Source: Streptomyces sp. 378
GTDB lineage: Bacteria > Actinomycetota > Actinomycetes > Streptomycetales > Streptomycetaceae
Reading direction: 5' to 3'
Length of the DNA: 64,000 bases
NCBI RefSeq assembly: GCF_030124145.1
Contig: NZ_JASKMS010000023.1
Location: forward strand, 62,001 to 126,000
Of this stretch, positions 33,393-41,478 are shown one piece after another. The first letter of the stretch is position 1. Each line of letters starts with the position of its first letter. The notes beneath the pieces are model-generated. The model was not told the origin of the DNA. It did not search any database and worked only from the letters and a program-made list of their open reading frames with translations. Made by a program: the position numbers and the translations under genes.

Positions 33393-33500
33393 ATGACGGT
33401 CGGACGACGTCAGATACTCGCCGCAGGTTCACTCACGGTCACGGGGGTGGCGCTGGGCGCCGGAAACGGCAAGGGGGTTCAAGGAACTGCTCCTTCAGAT
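33393..33500 (+). pseudogene. 5' remnant of a Tat-exported protein
   Basis: ATG 33393 has a purine-rich ribosome site (AAGGGGAAA) and starts a Tat signal, VGRRQILAAGSLTVTGVALGAG. About 12 residues later the sequence loses any recognisable content and runs into the antisense of the DUF4387 gene. Only the signal peptide survives, so the gene's identity is unknown. It is the divergent partner of the MarR regulator. Confidence 0.55.
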
Positions 33501-33545
33501 GCTGGTGGGGAGGGTGAGTCTGTGAAGTGCCGCGTCCGGGCGGTG

Positions 33546-33875
33546 TCAGGTGGCGGGCAGGGGCAGCACCGCCAACGGCACATGGTGCTGACCGGAGTGG
33601 ACGTCACGGTCTCGCAGGGATGCCTGGCTGACAGGACGCGGGAAGGAGATCTTGACGACGTTCAGCGAGGGGATGCGGAACATCTGCACGTCGGCCTCGT
33701 CGATTCCGTAGAGCCGGGCGACGGTTCCCTCATTGAGGAACGTCTCGTCGGCGGCGATGCGATAGCCGTCCGCGTCACGCAGGAACAGCTCCATGGTGAC
33801 CCAGAAGGGTCCGGCGTTCTTGGACCGGACCTCGTACGCCAGGTCTCCCAGGGTGGTGGGGGTGGTCTCAGCCAT
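33546..33875 (-). CDS. DUF4387 family protein
   Basis: A 109-residue protein with LAYEVRSKNAGPFWVTMELF, then LYGIDEADVQMFRIPSLNVVKISFPRP, and a DVHSGQHHVPL end, which match the small DUF4387 family. It overlaps the end of the AtuA-like gene by 8 bp. DUF4387 and AtuA-like (DUF1446) proteins commonly occur as neighbours or as a fusion. The function is not established; an enzyme complex acting on hydroxy- or branched-chain acyl compounds has been proposed for the pair. Confidence 0.85.
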   Translation of the reverse strand: MAETTPTTLGDLAYEVRSKNAGPFWVTMELFLRDADGYRIAADETFLNEGTVARLYGIDEADVQMFRIPSLNVVKISFPRPVSQASLRDRDVHSGQHHVPLAVLPLPAT

Positions 33876-35265
33876 GGTGGGGGACCTCTTCGATCGCGGT
33901 GCGGAACATGTCGGCGGGGGCGAGGGTGTCGACGACGTGGTTGAGTACGAACGCGTACGCCGGGCCGCGCTCGACCTCCGCCGGTGAGGTGGCGAACGCG
34001 AGGCTCGGCAGATGGTTCATGTCGGCCGTCGGCAGGTGCAGCATCAAGGGATTGGCGATTTTCGCGACGGCGGTGGCGGTGCTCTGGTCCGGTGCGTTGA
34101 CGAGGAGCATGACTCCCACCTCGCGAGGCGGACCCGATGCCGGATCGAGATCCCCGAGGATGGCGTTGTACCCGTAGAGGCGCAGGTCGAAGGCGTACTT
34201 GTCCTCGCTCAGGCCGATCGTCTGCTCCACCCGCTGTTTGATCATCCTGCGCATGAGATCGGCCCAGTCGTCGATGTTCGCCAGGATGTGCGGATCCCGG
34301 ATCGCGCTGAACGACATGGTCTCGTAGCCGGTGATCCGGGCGCCTTCGAGCTTGATGGTGTGCTGGTCGGCGACCTGGAACTGCGAACCCTCGACTCGCA
34401 CCGTGCGCTCGTCCAGGGCGGTGTAGACGGCGTCACGGACGTCCAACGTGCCGTCAGGCTCGCGCATCTGAAACGGGTTCACCGTCTCGTACAGCATGTG
34501 GGCGGCGACCAGGATCGGCGTGCAGGCGACCGTCGGGTCGAGCGGCTCGATGGTGAAGCCGTCGGCGTCGATCGTGGCCAGCACCCCGCCCGCGCGCGGA
34601 TCGCTGGTGCACTGCCCACCGCACTCGATGATTTTCGCTGCGTGCCAGGCCGGCCCGGCGGGCATCCCCTTCATCAGCGGATAGGCTGCGGCGATGGCGG
34701 TGTCCGTGGCGCGCCCGGCGAGCACGACCTGTGCCCCGGCCTCGAGCGCGGCGACGATCGGCTCGTGCCCCATGGCTCCGACGATGTGTGTGCAGCTCCG
34801 CAGCGTTTCCGGCTCCAGTTCGCCCAGTGGGGGCAGGGCATGGATCCGCCCCTCGGCCAAGCGCTCCAGGAGCGCGCCGGGGTCCTGCTCGCTGTAGATG
34901 CGCGCCACCCGCAGCCGGAGTCCCTCGGCCGCCAGGATGTCGGCGACGATGCCGGCGACCCAGTCGACACCGGCATCGGTTCCGCTGGTGCCGCACGAGC
35001 CCACGATCAGCGGAATTCCGGCGCCGGCAGCGGCCTTGAGCAGTACTCGAAGGTCACGGGCGACCGCAGCCCGGGTGGTCTTGGGCTGTGACGCGCCGAG
35101 ATAGTAGGGACCGGAGTCGGTGCTGCCCCCGTCGACGGAGATGACATCGGCGCCGAGCGCCAGGCCTCGCTCGATCGTGGCCTCGGGAAAGCCGGCTCCG
35201 AGCATGCCGGTCGGTGCCAGGACCTTGACCTGGTCAACCCGTTCGTTTTCCATTTCGTTTTCCAT
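33868..35265 (-). CDS. AtuA-like (DUF1446) acyclic terpene utilisation family protein
   Basis: A 465-residue member of the AtuA-like family: DVISVDGGSTDSGPYYLG near residue 42, VGSCGTSGTDAGVDW near 90, VLAGRATDTAIAAAYP near 180, and a conserved ECGGQCTSDPRAGG. In AtuA of Pseudomonas the family is linked to citronellol/geraniol breakdown, but most members are uncharacterised. The first 24 bases are a direct repeat (ATGGAAAACGAA twice), giving two possible starts four codons apart. The neighbouring dehydrogenases suggest hydroxy-acid substrates here. Confidence 0.85.
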   Translation of the reverse strand: MENEMENERVDQVKVLAPTGMLGAGFPEATIERGLALGADVISVDGGSTDSGPYYLGASQPKTTRAAVARDLRVLLKAAAGAGIPLIVGSCGTSGTDAGVDWVAGIVADILAAEGLRLRVARIYSEQDPGALLERLAEGRIHALPPLGELEPETLRSCTHIVGAMGHEPIVAALEAGAQVVLAGRATDTAIAAAYPLMKGMPAGPAWHAAKIIECGGQCTSDPRAGGVLATIDADGFTIEPLDPTVACTPILVAAHMLYETVNPFQMREPDGTLDVRDAVYTALDERTVRVEGSQFQVADQHTIKLEGARITGYETMSFSAIRDPHILANIDDWADLMRRMIKQRVEQTIGLSEDKYAFDLRLYGYNAILGDLDPASGPPREVGVMLLVNAPDQSTATAVAKIANPLMLHLPTADMNHLPSLAFATSPAEVERGPAYAFVLNHVVDTLAPADMFRTAIEEVPHHG

Positions 35266-35307
35266 GTTCCTCTTTCCTCTTGGTGGCGGGCGCGTGGCGG
35301 GTGGGTG

Positions 35308-36294
35308 TCACCCGTCGGACCGGGCGGTGGGCGTGCGGGGCAGCAGGTGGGCGTTCACCGCGAAACGGGGGCGGCCCTCGAGCGCGGCCACCACCTCGGC
35401 GGCCCCCTCCAGGCCCGCGGCGGCACGGGCTTCGGCGGTCTGGCCCGCAAGATGGGAGAAGACGATGATTCCCTCGACGTCCCGCAGCGGGCTGTCGGCC
35501 GGGAGGGGCTCCTCACTCACCACGTCGAGGGCCGCCGCTGCGATCTGGCCGGTGCGCACGGCGTCGGCCAGGGCCCGTTCGTCGACGACGGCGCCCCGCC
35601 CGGTGTTGACCAGTACCGCCGTCGACTTCATCCGCCGGAAGGCGCTGGCGTCCAGGAGGCCTCGTGTGCGGTCGGTCAACGCGGTGTGCACCGACACGTA
35701 GTCGGACGCCGCCAGCAGTTCGGGGAGGTCGACGAACCGCACCGACTCGTCCGGCCGTTGGTGCTTCGGCACACCGGTCGTGCAGAGCACCTCCATGCCG
35801 AAGGCCCGGGCCAGCGGCACCACGGCGCGTGCTGCAGCCCCGTAGCCGATCAGGCCGAGCGTGGAGCCACGCAGTTCGTGACCGTCCTCCCTCGGCCACC
35901 GGCCGGCAGTCACCCCCGCCGCGCTCTGCACCAGCCGACGCGCGGCGGCCAGCAGCAGACCGAGGGTGTACTCGGCCACGGCGTTCGCGTTGATTCCCGG
36001 CAGGTTGCTCACCGTGATGCCGAGCCGGCCGGCGGCGGTGATGTCGATCGAGTCGTAGCCGACGCCGGTTCGCACGATGGCGCGCAGGCGAGGCGCCTCA
36101 CAGAGGACCTGGGCGGTCAGGGGCTCATGGCCGACGAGCGCGGCGTCGATCCCGTCGAGGGCGGCGACGAGTTGCTCGGGCCCGCGCCGTCCGATGAACG
36201 GCACGTGTACCGTCGTGTGGCCGTGCGCCCGGAGATGGTGATCGACCTCGTCGCCGGGCCGCAGGTAGTCGGTGGTGATCAGAATGCGGGGCAC
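35308..36294 (-). CDS. D-2-hydroxyacid dehydrogenase (NAD-dependent)
   Basis: A 328-residue member of the phosphoglycerate/2-hydroxyacid dehydrogenase family. The NAD site is TLGLIGYGAAARAVVPLARAFG, the catalytic Arg lies in VRTGVGYDSIDI or NTGRGAVVDE regions, and a SHLAGQT histidine closes the active site. Its nucleotide motif reads GxGxxA instead of GxGxxG. GTG 36294 has GAGG six bases upstream; the frame is open far upstream but is a shadow of the MFS gene. It is 43 bases from the AtuA-like gene and in the same direction. Confidence 0.88.
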   Translation of the reverse strand: MPRILITTDYLRPGDEVDHHLRAHGHTTVHVPFIGRRGPEQLVAALDGIDAALVGHEPLTAQVLCEAPRLRAIVRTGVGYDSIDITAAGRLGITVSNLPGINANAVAEYTLGLLLAAARRLVQSAAGVTAGRWPREDGHELRGSTLGLIGYGAAARAVVPLARAFGMEVLCTTGVPKHQRPDESVRFVDLPELLAASDYVSVHTALTDRTRGLLDASAFRRMKSTAVLVNTGRGAVVDERALADAVRTGQIAAAALDVVSEEPLPADSPLRDVEGIIVFSHLAGQTAEARAAAGLEGAAEVVAALEGRPRFAVNAHLLPRTPTARSDG

Positions 36295-36356
36295 GGTTTC
36301 CTCGTCTCTGGCTGCGCCGGGCGCCGGGTGGGCGCCGCGCTGCGTGGAGGGGCTGA

Positions 36357-37631
36357 CTACTTCGCGAGGGTCAGGACGGCGCGCCGCTGCAGCACACCGA
36401 TCCTGGCTACGACGACGATCGACAGCGCGGCGACGATGGCGATGTCCATGAGCATCAGGGGCCAGCCGCTGATGTCGACCATCCCGCCGACCAGCGCCGG
36501 GCCCACGAAGCCGCCGCCGGCCCAGCCGACGGTGTACATCCCGGCGTAGGTCCCGAAGACCCGGGCCGAGGGTGCCAGGTTCCACAGGACGACCACCGCG
36601 TTGACCAGGAAGCAGGCCGCGCCGGCGGCCGCGAGGCACAGGGCCGCGGTGGCCCCCGTCGGTGTCTGGATGAGCGTCCCCAGGACCATGGCGCCGGCGA
36701 AGACCGACATGCCCAGGGCCATGACCCGGAGCCGTCCGTGACGCTCGGCGAGCACGGCCGCCGGGTAGGCCGCCAGGATGAAGGCGATACCGCTGGGCAG
36801 CGTGAGACCGCCCGCGTCTCCTCGTGACATGTCCAGCGCTTCCATCCCGTACGGCGTGATCAGGGACCGGGACGCGGCCCATGCGCTGCCGAAGAGGAGG
36901 ATCGCGAGGAGCAGCAGAAGCCGGCTGCGGTCGGAGTCCTTGAGGATTTCGATGAAGGTGTCCCGGACCCGTGGTTCGATGCGCTCGGCATCGTCCTCCG
37001 CCGCGCATTCGGCCACCGCCGCCTGGTAGGCCGGGGACCGGTTGTCGCGCACTGTGGCCGCCAGCACCCCGATCGAGATCAGCATGATGACCGCGGGGAT
37101 CGCGAAGGCAAGGCTCAAGTGGTTGTCGACCAGGAAGATGCTGATGACCGCGGCGACGATGGCCGTGACACTCGAAGCGATCTTGACCACGGCGTTGGCC
37201 CGGCTCCGTCGCTCGGGTGCGATGAAGTCCGGTACGAGCGCCTCGGCGATCGGCTTGAAGGTGTTGGCGACGAGCGCGTACGAGAACAGCACAGCGATCA
37301 GGAGCGGCAAGGACCCCGCGCTGTGCGGGATGAGGATGAACAGCGCGGCGGCGGTCGGCATTCCGACCACCAGGTAGGGCATCCGCCGACCCCAGGAGGT
37401 CCTGGTCCTGTCGGACCTGTTGCCGATCCACGGCTGGATGAAGATGCCGAGCAAGTTGTCCATGCCCATCAGCAGACCCACGACGGCCGCGCTGGTGAGG
37501 TGCTCCCGCAAGAGCGGCGGAACCTGGGATTCGTAGAAGTTCCAGGTCGACTCCTGTGCGAAGACCGCGAGTGCGACCAGGAACGTGATGCGCCGGGTAC
37601 GCGTCCGCTGGCCTGCTGACACCGTCGTCAT
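36357..37631 (-). CDS. MFS transporter
   Basis: 424 residues with about 12 hydrophobic segments and the MFS loop motif near GNRSDRTRTSWGRRMPYLV. The fold most resembles the glycoside-pentoside/SLC45-like sugar symporters (SLC45-type QPWIGNRSDR motif). In the operon with hydroxyacid dehydrogenases it is probably the uptake system for the substrate. An Ala/Glu-rich cytoplasmic loop is visible near residues 205-225. Confidence 0.88.
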   Translation of the reverse strand: MTTVSAGQRTRTRRITFLVALAVFAQESTWNFYESQVPPLLREHLTSAAVVGLLMGMDNLLGIFIQPWIGNRSDRTRTSWGRRMPYLVVGMPTAAALFILIPHSAGSLPLLIAVLFSYALVANTFKPIAEALVPDFIAPERRSRANAVVKIASSVTAIVAAVISIFLVDNHLSLAFAIPAVIMLISIGVLAATVRDNRSPAYQAAVAECAAEDDAERIEPRVRDTFIEILKDSDRSRLLLLLAILLFGSAWAASRSLITPYGMEALDMSRGDAGGLTLPSGIAFILAAYPAAVLAERHGRLRVMALGMSVFAGAMVLGTLIQTPTGATAALCLAAAGAACFLVNAVVVLWNLAPSARVFGTYAGMYTVGWAGGGFVGPALVGGMVDISGWPLMLMDIAIVAALSIVVVARIGVLQRRAVLTLAK

Positions 37632-37740
37632 ACGGGTCGTCCCTTCGCGCCGCCACCATGCTGGGCAGCTGCTGGATAGTGTGCGGCGGCGAGCCGGTCC
37701 CGGCGCCGCTCAAGGCCGACCGGGCCGGAGACAGATCTGG

Positions 37741-38898
37741 TCATAGCGCCGGGAGCCCGCCTTGGGCCGCGCGACCGGCCGGGTCGCCGGCCGCCCCTCC
37801 CCCGCCCTGGCCGGCGCGCGGCCTCGCCGCGATCCGGGCCGCGATGGCCTTCCCCAGTCCCACCGTCGTGCCCGGGCCCCCGAGGTCGGGGGTGACCACA
37901 TGAGGCTGCTCGTCCAGGACGTTCTCGATCGCCGCCACGACGTGCGCCGCTGCCTGGTGCTCGCCGAGGTGGGTGAGCATCATGGCGCCGCTCCAGATCT
38001 GACCGACGGGGTTGGCGACACCGAGACCGGCGATGTCCGGCGCCGACCCGTGCACCGGTTCGAAGAGGCTGGGGAAGGAGCGGTCGGGGTTGATGTTGGC
38101 GCTGGGGGCGATGCCGATCGTTCCGGTACAGGCCGGGCCCAGGTCCGAGAGGATGTCACCGAACAGGTTGCTGGCGACGACCACGTCGTACCGGTCGGGC
38201 TGGAGGACGAACTTCGCGGTCAGGATGTCGATGTGGTCCTTTTCGGCGGTCACGCCCGGGTATCGGGCGGCCATCTCGGTGGCGCGCTCGTCCCAGTAGG
38301 GCATGGAGATCGAGATCCCGTTGCTCTTCGTCGCCCAGGTCAGGTGCTTGCCCGGGCGGGACGAGGCGAGTTCGAAGGCATAGCGCAGCACGCGGTCGAC
38401 GCCGGTCCGTGTCATGACCGTTTCCTGGACCACCGTCTCGCGGTCGGTGCCCTCGAAGATCCGGCCGCCGATGCTGGAGTACTCGCCTTCGGTGTTCTCC
38501 CGCACGACGTAGAAGTCGATGTCGCCCGGCCGGTGGTCACGCAGGGGACTGCGGACGCCGCGCAGCAGCCGGACGGGACGCAGGTTGACGTACTGGTCGA
38601 AGCCCCGCCGCAGCTGGAGCAGGCTGCCCCACAGCGACACATGGTCCGGGACCACCTCCGGCCATCCGACCGCGCCGAAGAAGATCGCGTCGAACGCACC
38701 GAGTACGTCCCGCCAGTTCTCGGGCAGCATCGTGCCGTGCTTCTGCCAGTAGTCGGCACTGGCGAACTCGAAGTCGGTGACGTCGAGTTCGAAGCCGTGC
38801 ACCTCGGCAGCGGCCCGCAGGCACCGCAGGCCCTCCGGGACGACCTCGCGGCCGATTCCGTCACCCGGAATCGCCGCGATGCGATAGGTCTGCGGCAC
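37741..38898 (-). CDS. Tartrate/isopropylmalate-type decarboxylating dehydrogenase
   Basis: A 385-residue member of the isocitrate/isopropylmalate dehydrogenase family, closest in its motifs to tartrate dehydrogenase and D-malate dehydrogenase. It has IPGDGIGREVVPEG at the N-terminus, YVVRENTEGEYSS, VVASNLFGDILSD (metal Asp) and ANPVGQIWSGAMM. The last 25 residues are a low-complexity Gly/Ala tail. It is first in the operon and divergent from the LysR gene, so tartrate, malate or a related 2-hydroxy diacid is a likely inducer. Confidence 0.88.
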   Translation of the reverse strand: MPQTYRIAAIPGDGIGREVVPEGLRCLRAAAEVHGFELDVTDFEFASADYWQKHGTMLPENWRDVLGAFDAIFFGAVGWPEVVPDHVSLWGSLLQLRRGFDQYVNLRPVRLLRGVRSPLRDHRPGDIDFYVVRENTEGEYSSIGGRIFEGTDRETVVQETVMTRTGVDRVLRYAFELASSRPGKHLTWATKSNGISISMPYWDERATEMAARYPGVTAEKDHIDILTAKFVLQPDRYDVVVASNLFGDILSDLGPACTGTIGIAPSANINPDRSFPSLFEPVHGSAPDIAGLGVANPVGQIWSGAMMLTHLGEHQAAAHVVAAIENVLDEQPHVVTPDLGGPGTTVGLGKAIAARIAARPRAGQGGGGAAGDPAGRAAQGGLPAL

Positions 38899-39047
38899 GA
38901 CATCACTCCCCGTCCATGTGATCGATGCGCAAGTGAAGTGGCGGGCACTGCCTGCGGAGGCGTCCCGGCCACAGCGCGACCGGGTCCTACCCTGGCCAGC
39001 GGCGACAGCCGTTACAAGCCCGTAATCGGCAAGGTACGTTTTCCCCC

Positions 39048-40025
39048 ATGGAAAGCTCTCGGCGTTCTGGTCGCCCCTGGCCCAAGAGCCGTTCAGTCGT
39101 GGATGACTTGCGGTTCTTCCACGTGGTCGCGTCGAGCGAGACGCTGACGGCCGCGTCGCGTGAACTCGGTTGCTCGCTGCCCGTCGTCAGCAAGCGCCTC
39201 AGCGCACTGGAGCACCGCCTGGACGTCCGGCTCGTGCAGCGCGGCGCCCGCCGGCTCGTGCTGACGTCGGAAGGCGAGCTGTACGCGGCGCGCGTCGAGG
39301 CGATCCTCGACCAGGTACGCGAACTGGAAGACACCATCACCGACACGGCCGGGGGGCTGCGCGGGTCGCTGGTCGTCGAAGCCACCCTGGGTCTCGGCCG
39401 TGCGCACATCGCGCCGCTGCTCGGCGAGTTCGCCGCGGCCCACCCCGAACTGCACGTCCGGATGCAGACGTCCGCGCTTCCGCTGCGGCCCCACCAGCGT
39501 GAGTTCGACGTGGCCGTCCACGTCGGCATGCCGCCCGATTCCTCACTGCGCATGCGGCGTCTGGCCAGGAACCGGCGGGTGCCCTGCGCGTCACCGTCCT
39601 ATCTCGCCAGGCACGGCACCCCGGCGGGCATCGAGGATCTGGCGCACCACGACTGCATCGTGCTGCGGGAGAACGAGAGCGATTTCGCGCTCTGGCGCTT
39701 CGAGGACGCGGACGGTCCCCGGCATGTGCGGGTGCAGGGAAGCCTGTCCAGCAACGACGGTGACGTGGTGACCGGCTGGGCGCTGGAGGGCCGTGGTGTG
39801 ATCATGCGCTCCGAGTGGCACGTCGGACCGCATCTCGAGCGAGGCGAGCTGGTCAGGGTCCTGCCACACCTGCCGACACCGGCCGCCGACATCTATGCCC
39901 TTCTGGAGGAGGGCGGGCATGTCCCGCGGCGGGTCAGCGCACTCCTCGACCACCTCGCCGCACGGCTCCCGCTCCGGCTGGAACAGGCGCGGGACCGGCC
40001 CCCGGGGTCGCGGAGCGCCGGTTAG
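39048..40025 (+). CDS. LysR-family regulator
   Basis: 325 residues with a winged helix at about 20-80 (FFHVVASSETLTAASRELGCSLPVVSKRLSALEH) and a periplasmic-binding-fold effector domain. It is transcribed divergently from the tartrate-type dehydrogenase, the classic LysR arrangement; the 149-base gap should hold its binding site, though I cannot single one out. It probably controls the five-gene hydroxy-acid operon. The open frame ends in a Pro/Arg-rich tail against an IS remnant. Confidence 0.92.
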   Translation: MESSRRSGRPWPKSRSVVDDLRFFHVVASSETLTAASRELGCSLPVVSKRLSALEHRLDVRLVQRGARRLVLTSEGELYAARVEAILDQVRELEDTITDTAGGLRGSLVVEATLGLGRAHIAPLLGEFAAAHPELHVRMQTSALPLRPHQREFDVAVHVGMPPDSSLRMRRLARNRRVPCASPSYLARHGTPAGIEDLAHHDCIVLRENESDFALWRFEDADGPRHVRVQGSLSSNDGDVVTGWALEGRGVIMRSEWHVGPHLERGELVRVLPHLPTPAADIYALLEEGGHVPRRVSALLDHLAARLPLRLEQARDRPPGSRSAG

Positions 40026-40440
40026 CCGTACCGACCCGTGAGGTTGGGGACGCGGCCAGCGGGTGGGTGCCCTTTTCAGGGCGGTGTTTTCCGAGGTGGT
40101 GATTGTAGGTGTGCAGCCGGCCGGGGAAGGCGTCGCGTCGTTCGTGCTCTGAGCGGTAGCGCGGGCGTAGGCCCACCCATCCGGCAAGGTCCGGTTGAAC
40201 CGCTCGACCTTGCCGTTGGTTTGCCGCCCGTGGGGACGGGTGCGCTTGTGCGTCATGCCGGCCCGGGCCAGCTCGTCGCGCCAGTCGCGTGAGCGGTAGC
40301 AGGAGCCGTTGTCGGTGAGCACCCGGTCGCCGACGAGGAGTGCCTGAAGCCCGTGGAGCCGAGTTCCGTGGGCTTGCGCCCGCAGTCCGGGCGCCTCCTG
40401 GCCGGTGACGGCCGCCCGTTGCCATGCCGTGAGAGCCTGC
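40026..40440 (-). mobile_element. Remnant of an IS481-type transposase (3' part, frameshifted)
   Basis: On the minus strand the integrase core is visible as LTDNGSCYRSRDWRDELARAGM, HKRTRPHGRQTNGKVERFNRTL and DGWAYAR. The frame then shifts, and FPGRLHTYNHHLGKHRPEKGTHP follows in another frame. The upstream DDE residues and helix-turn-helix are missing. No terminal inverted repeats can be paired. It lies between lysR and the RidA terminator. Confidence 0.8.
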
Positions 40441-40452
40441 GGAGAGACGAGG

Positions 40453-40499
40453 CGGCGCCGACGCGGGTTGCAGAGAGAAGGTAACCCGCGTCGGCGCCG
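40453..40499 (-). terminator. Terminator after the RidA gene
   Basis: A 17-bp perfect stem (40453-40469 with 40483-40499) and 13-base loop, 9 bases beyond the RidA stop. No U-tract follows, as is common in Streptomyces. Confidence 0.75.
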
Positions 40500-40508
40500 G
40501 AGATCGAC

Positions 40509-40919
40509 TCAATCGAGGATCGCGGTCGCCTCCACCTCGACCAGGACGTCGGGCTCGAAGAGGTAGTCGACCCCGATCAGCGAGGAGGGCGGAAGCGGCA
40601 CCGTCAGCCCGATCTCCTCCGCCACCTGCCCGACCCCTGCCATGAACGCGTCGATCTTCTCGGGGGCCCATTCCGTGACGTAGAACGTGAGCCTCAGGAC
40701 GTCGTCGAACGACGCACCCGCCCCCGCGAGGCCCTTCCCGGTGTTCCGCAACGCGTGGGCGACCTGGCCGGCGAGGTCTCCCGGGGCGACGGGAGACCCG
40801 TCCGCCGAGCGGGCGACCTGGCCGCTGACATGCACGTGACGCGTTCCCGTGCCCACGGCCACATGCTCGTACGGGGTGGGCTGCATCATGCCTTCAGGTG
40901 TGAAACGACGGACGGACAT
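40509..40919 (-). CDS. RidA family protein (enamine/imine deaminase-like)
   Basis: 136 residues of the YjgF/RidA fold, with VHVSGQVARSADG near 30, a FDDVLRLTFYVTEW core and VGVDYLFEPDVLVEVEATA at the end. The arginine that binds carboxylates in RidA proper (in an R-x-C-V-x-V-like end motif) is not obvious, so it may belong to the Rid4-7 groups. It is divergent from an HxlR regulator that probably controls it. Typical role: hydrolysing reactive imines formed by PLP or flavin enzymes. Confidence 0.88.
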   Translation of the reverse strand: MSVRRFTPEGMMQPTPYEHVAVGTGTRHVHVSGQVARSADGSPVAPGDLAGQVAHALRNTGKGLAGAGASFDDVLRLTFYVTEWAPEKIDAFMAGVGQVAEEIGLTVPLPPSSLIGVDYLFEPDVLVEVEATAILD

Positions 40920-40959
40920 GGAGATCTCCTCACTTCGACCACAACGCGGTATACCCTTG

Positions 40960-40970
40960 CTACCTGGTAG
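40960..40970. promoter_or_regulatory. Candidate HxlR operator between ridA and hxlR
   Basis: CTACC-T-GGTAG, an 11-bp perfect palindrome, with partial copies nearby (GTATACC at 40949-40955 and ACCAGGTATC at 40991-41000). It lies midway in the 81-base divergent gap. Confidence 0.5.
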
Positions 40971-41000
40971 ACGAAGGACACTTCAAGGAGACCAGGTATC

Positions 41001-41372
41001 GTGCCGGCTACTACGCACAGCCACGACGGCGAGCTCAGGATCGAGCACCCTCACCGGGAGTTCCTCGACCAGGTGCTCGACAAGTGGTCGCTGAGCGTCC
41101 TCAACGAACTGTGCGAACGGCCCTGTCGCTTCAACGACCTGCGCCGTGCGATCCCCGCGGTGACCCAGAAGTCGCTCACCGCCACACTGCGCCGACTCGA
41201 ACGCAACGGCATCGTGGAGCGCGTGCTCCTCAGTTCCCGCCCCGTCGCCGTCGAGTACCGGATCACCCCCCTGGGCAAGACCATGCGGCAGCCGATCGAG
41301 GTGCTCCTGGAGTGGGCCGCGACACACATGCCCGAGGTGGAACGCGCCCGGCGTGCCTTCGACCTCGCATGA
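41001..41372 (+). CDS. HxlR-family regulator
   Basis: 123 residues with the HxlR winged helix (DKWSLSVLNELCERPCRFNDLRRAIPAVTQKSLTATLRRLERNGIVER). Start GTG 41001. It lies head to head with the RidA gene, the usual layout for an HxlR regulator and its single target. There is no conserved cysteine of the redox or aldehyde-sensing type in the helix region other than the two in CERPC, which might be a sensor. Confidence 0.9.
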   Translation: MPATTHSHDGELRIEHPHREFLDQVLDKWSLSVLNELCERPCRFNDLRRAIPAVTQKSLTATLRRLERNGIVERVLLSSRPVAVEYRITPLGKTMRQPIEVLLEWAATHMPEVERARRAFDLA

Positions 41373-41478
41373 ACTGACCGGGCAAACAGGTAGGCGGCGA
41401 GACCGACACCGTACCGAACGGTAGACAGAACCCGTGGGGAAACGGGATGTCTGCCGTGTGGGACGTTGTTGCCTTCGG

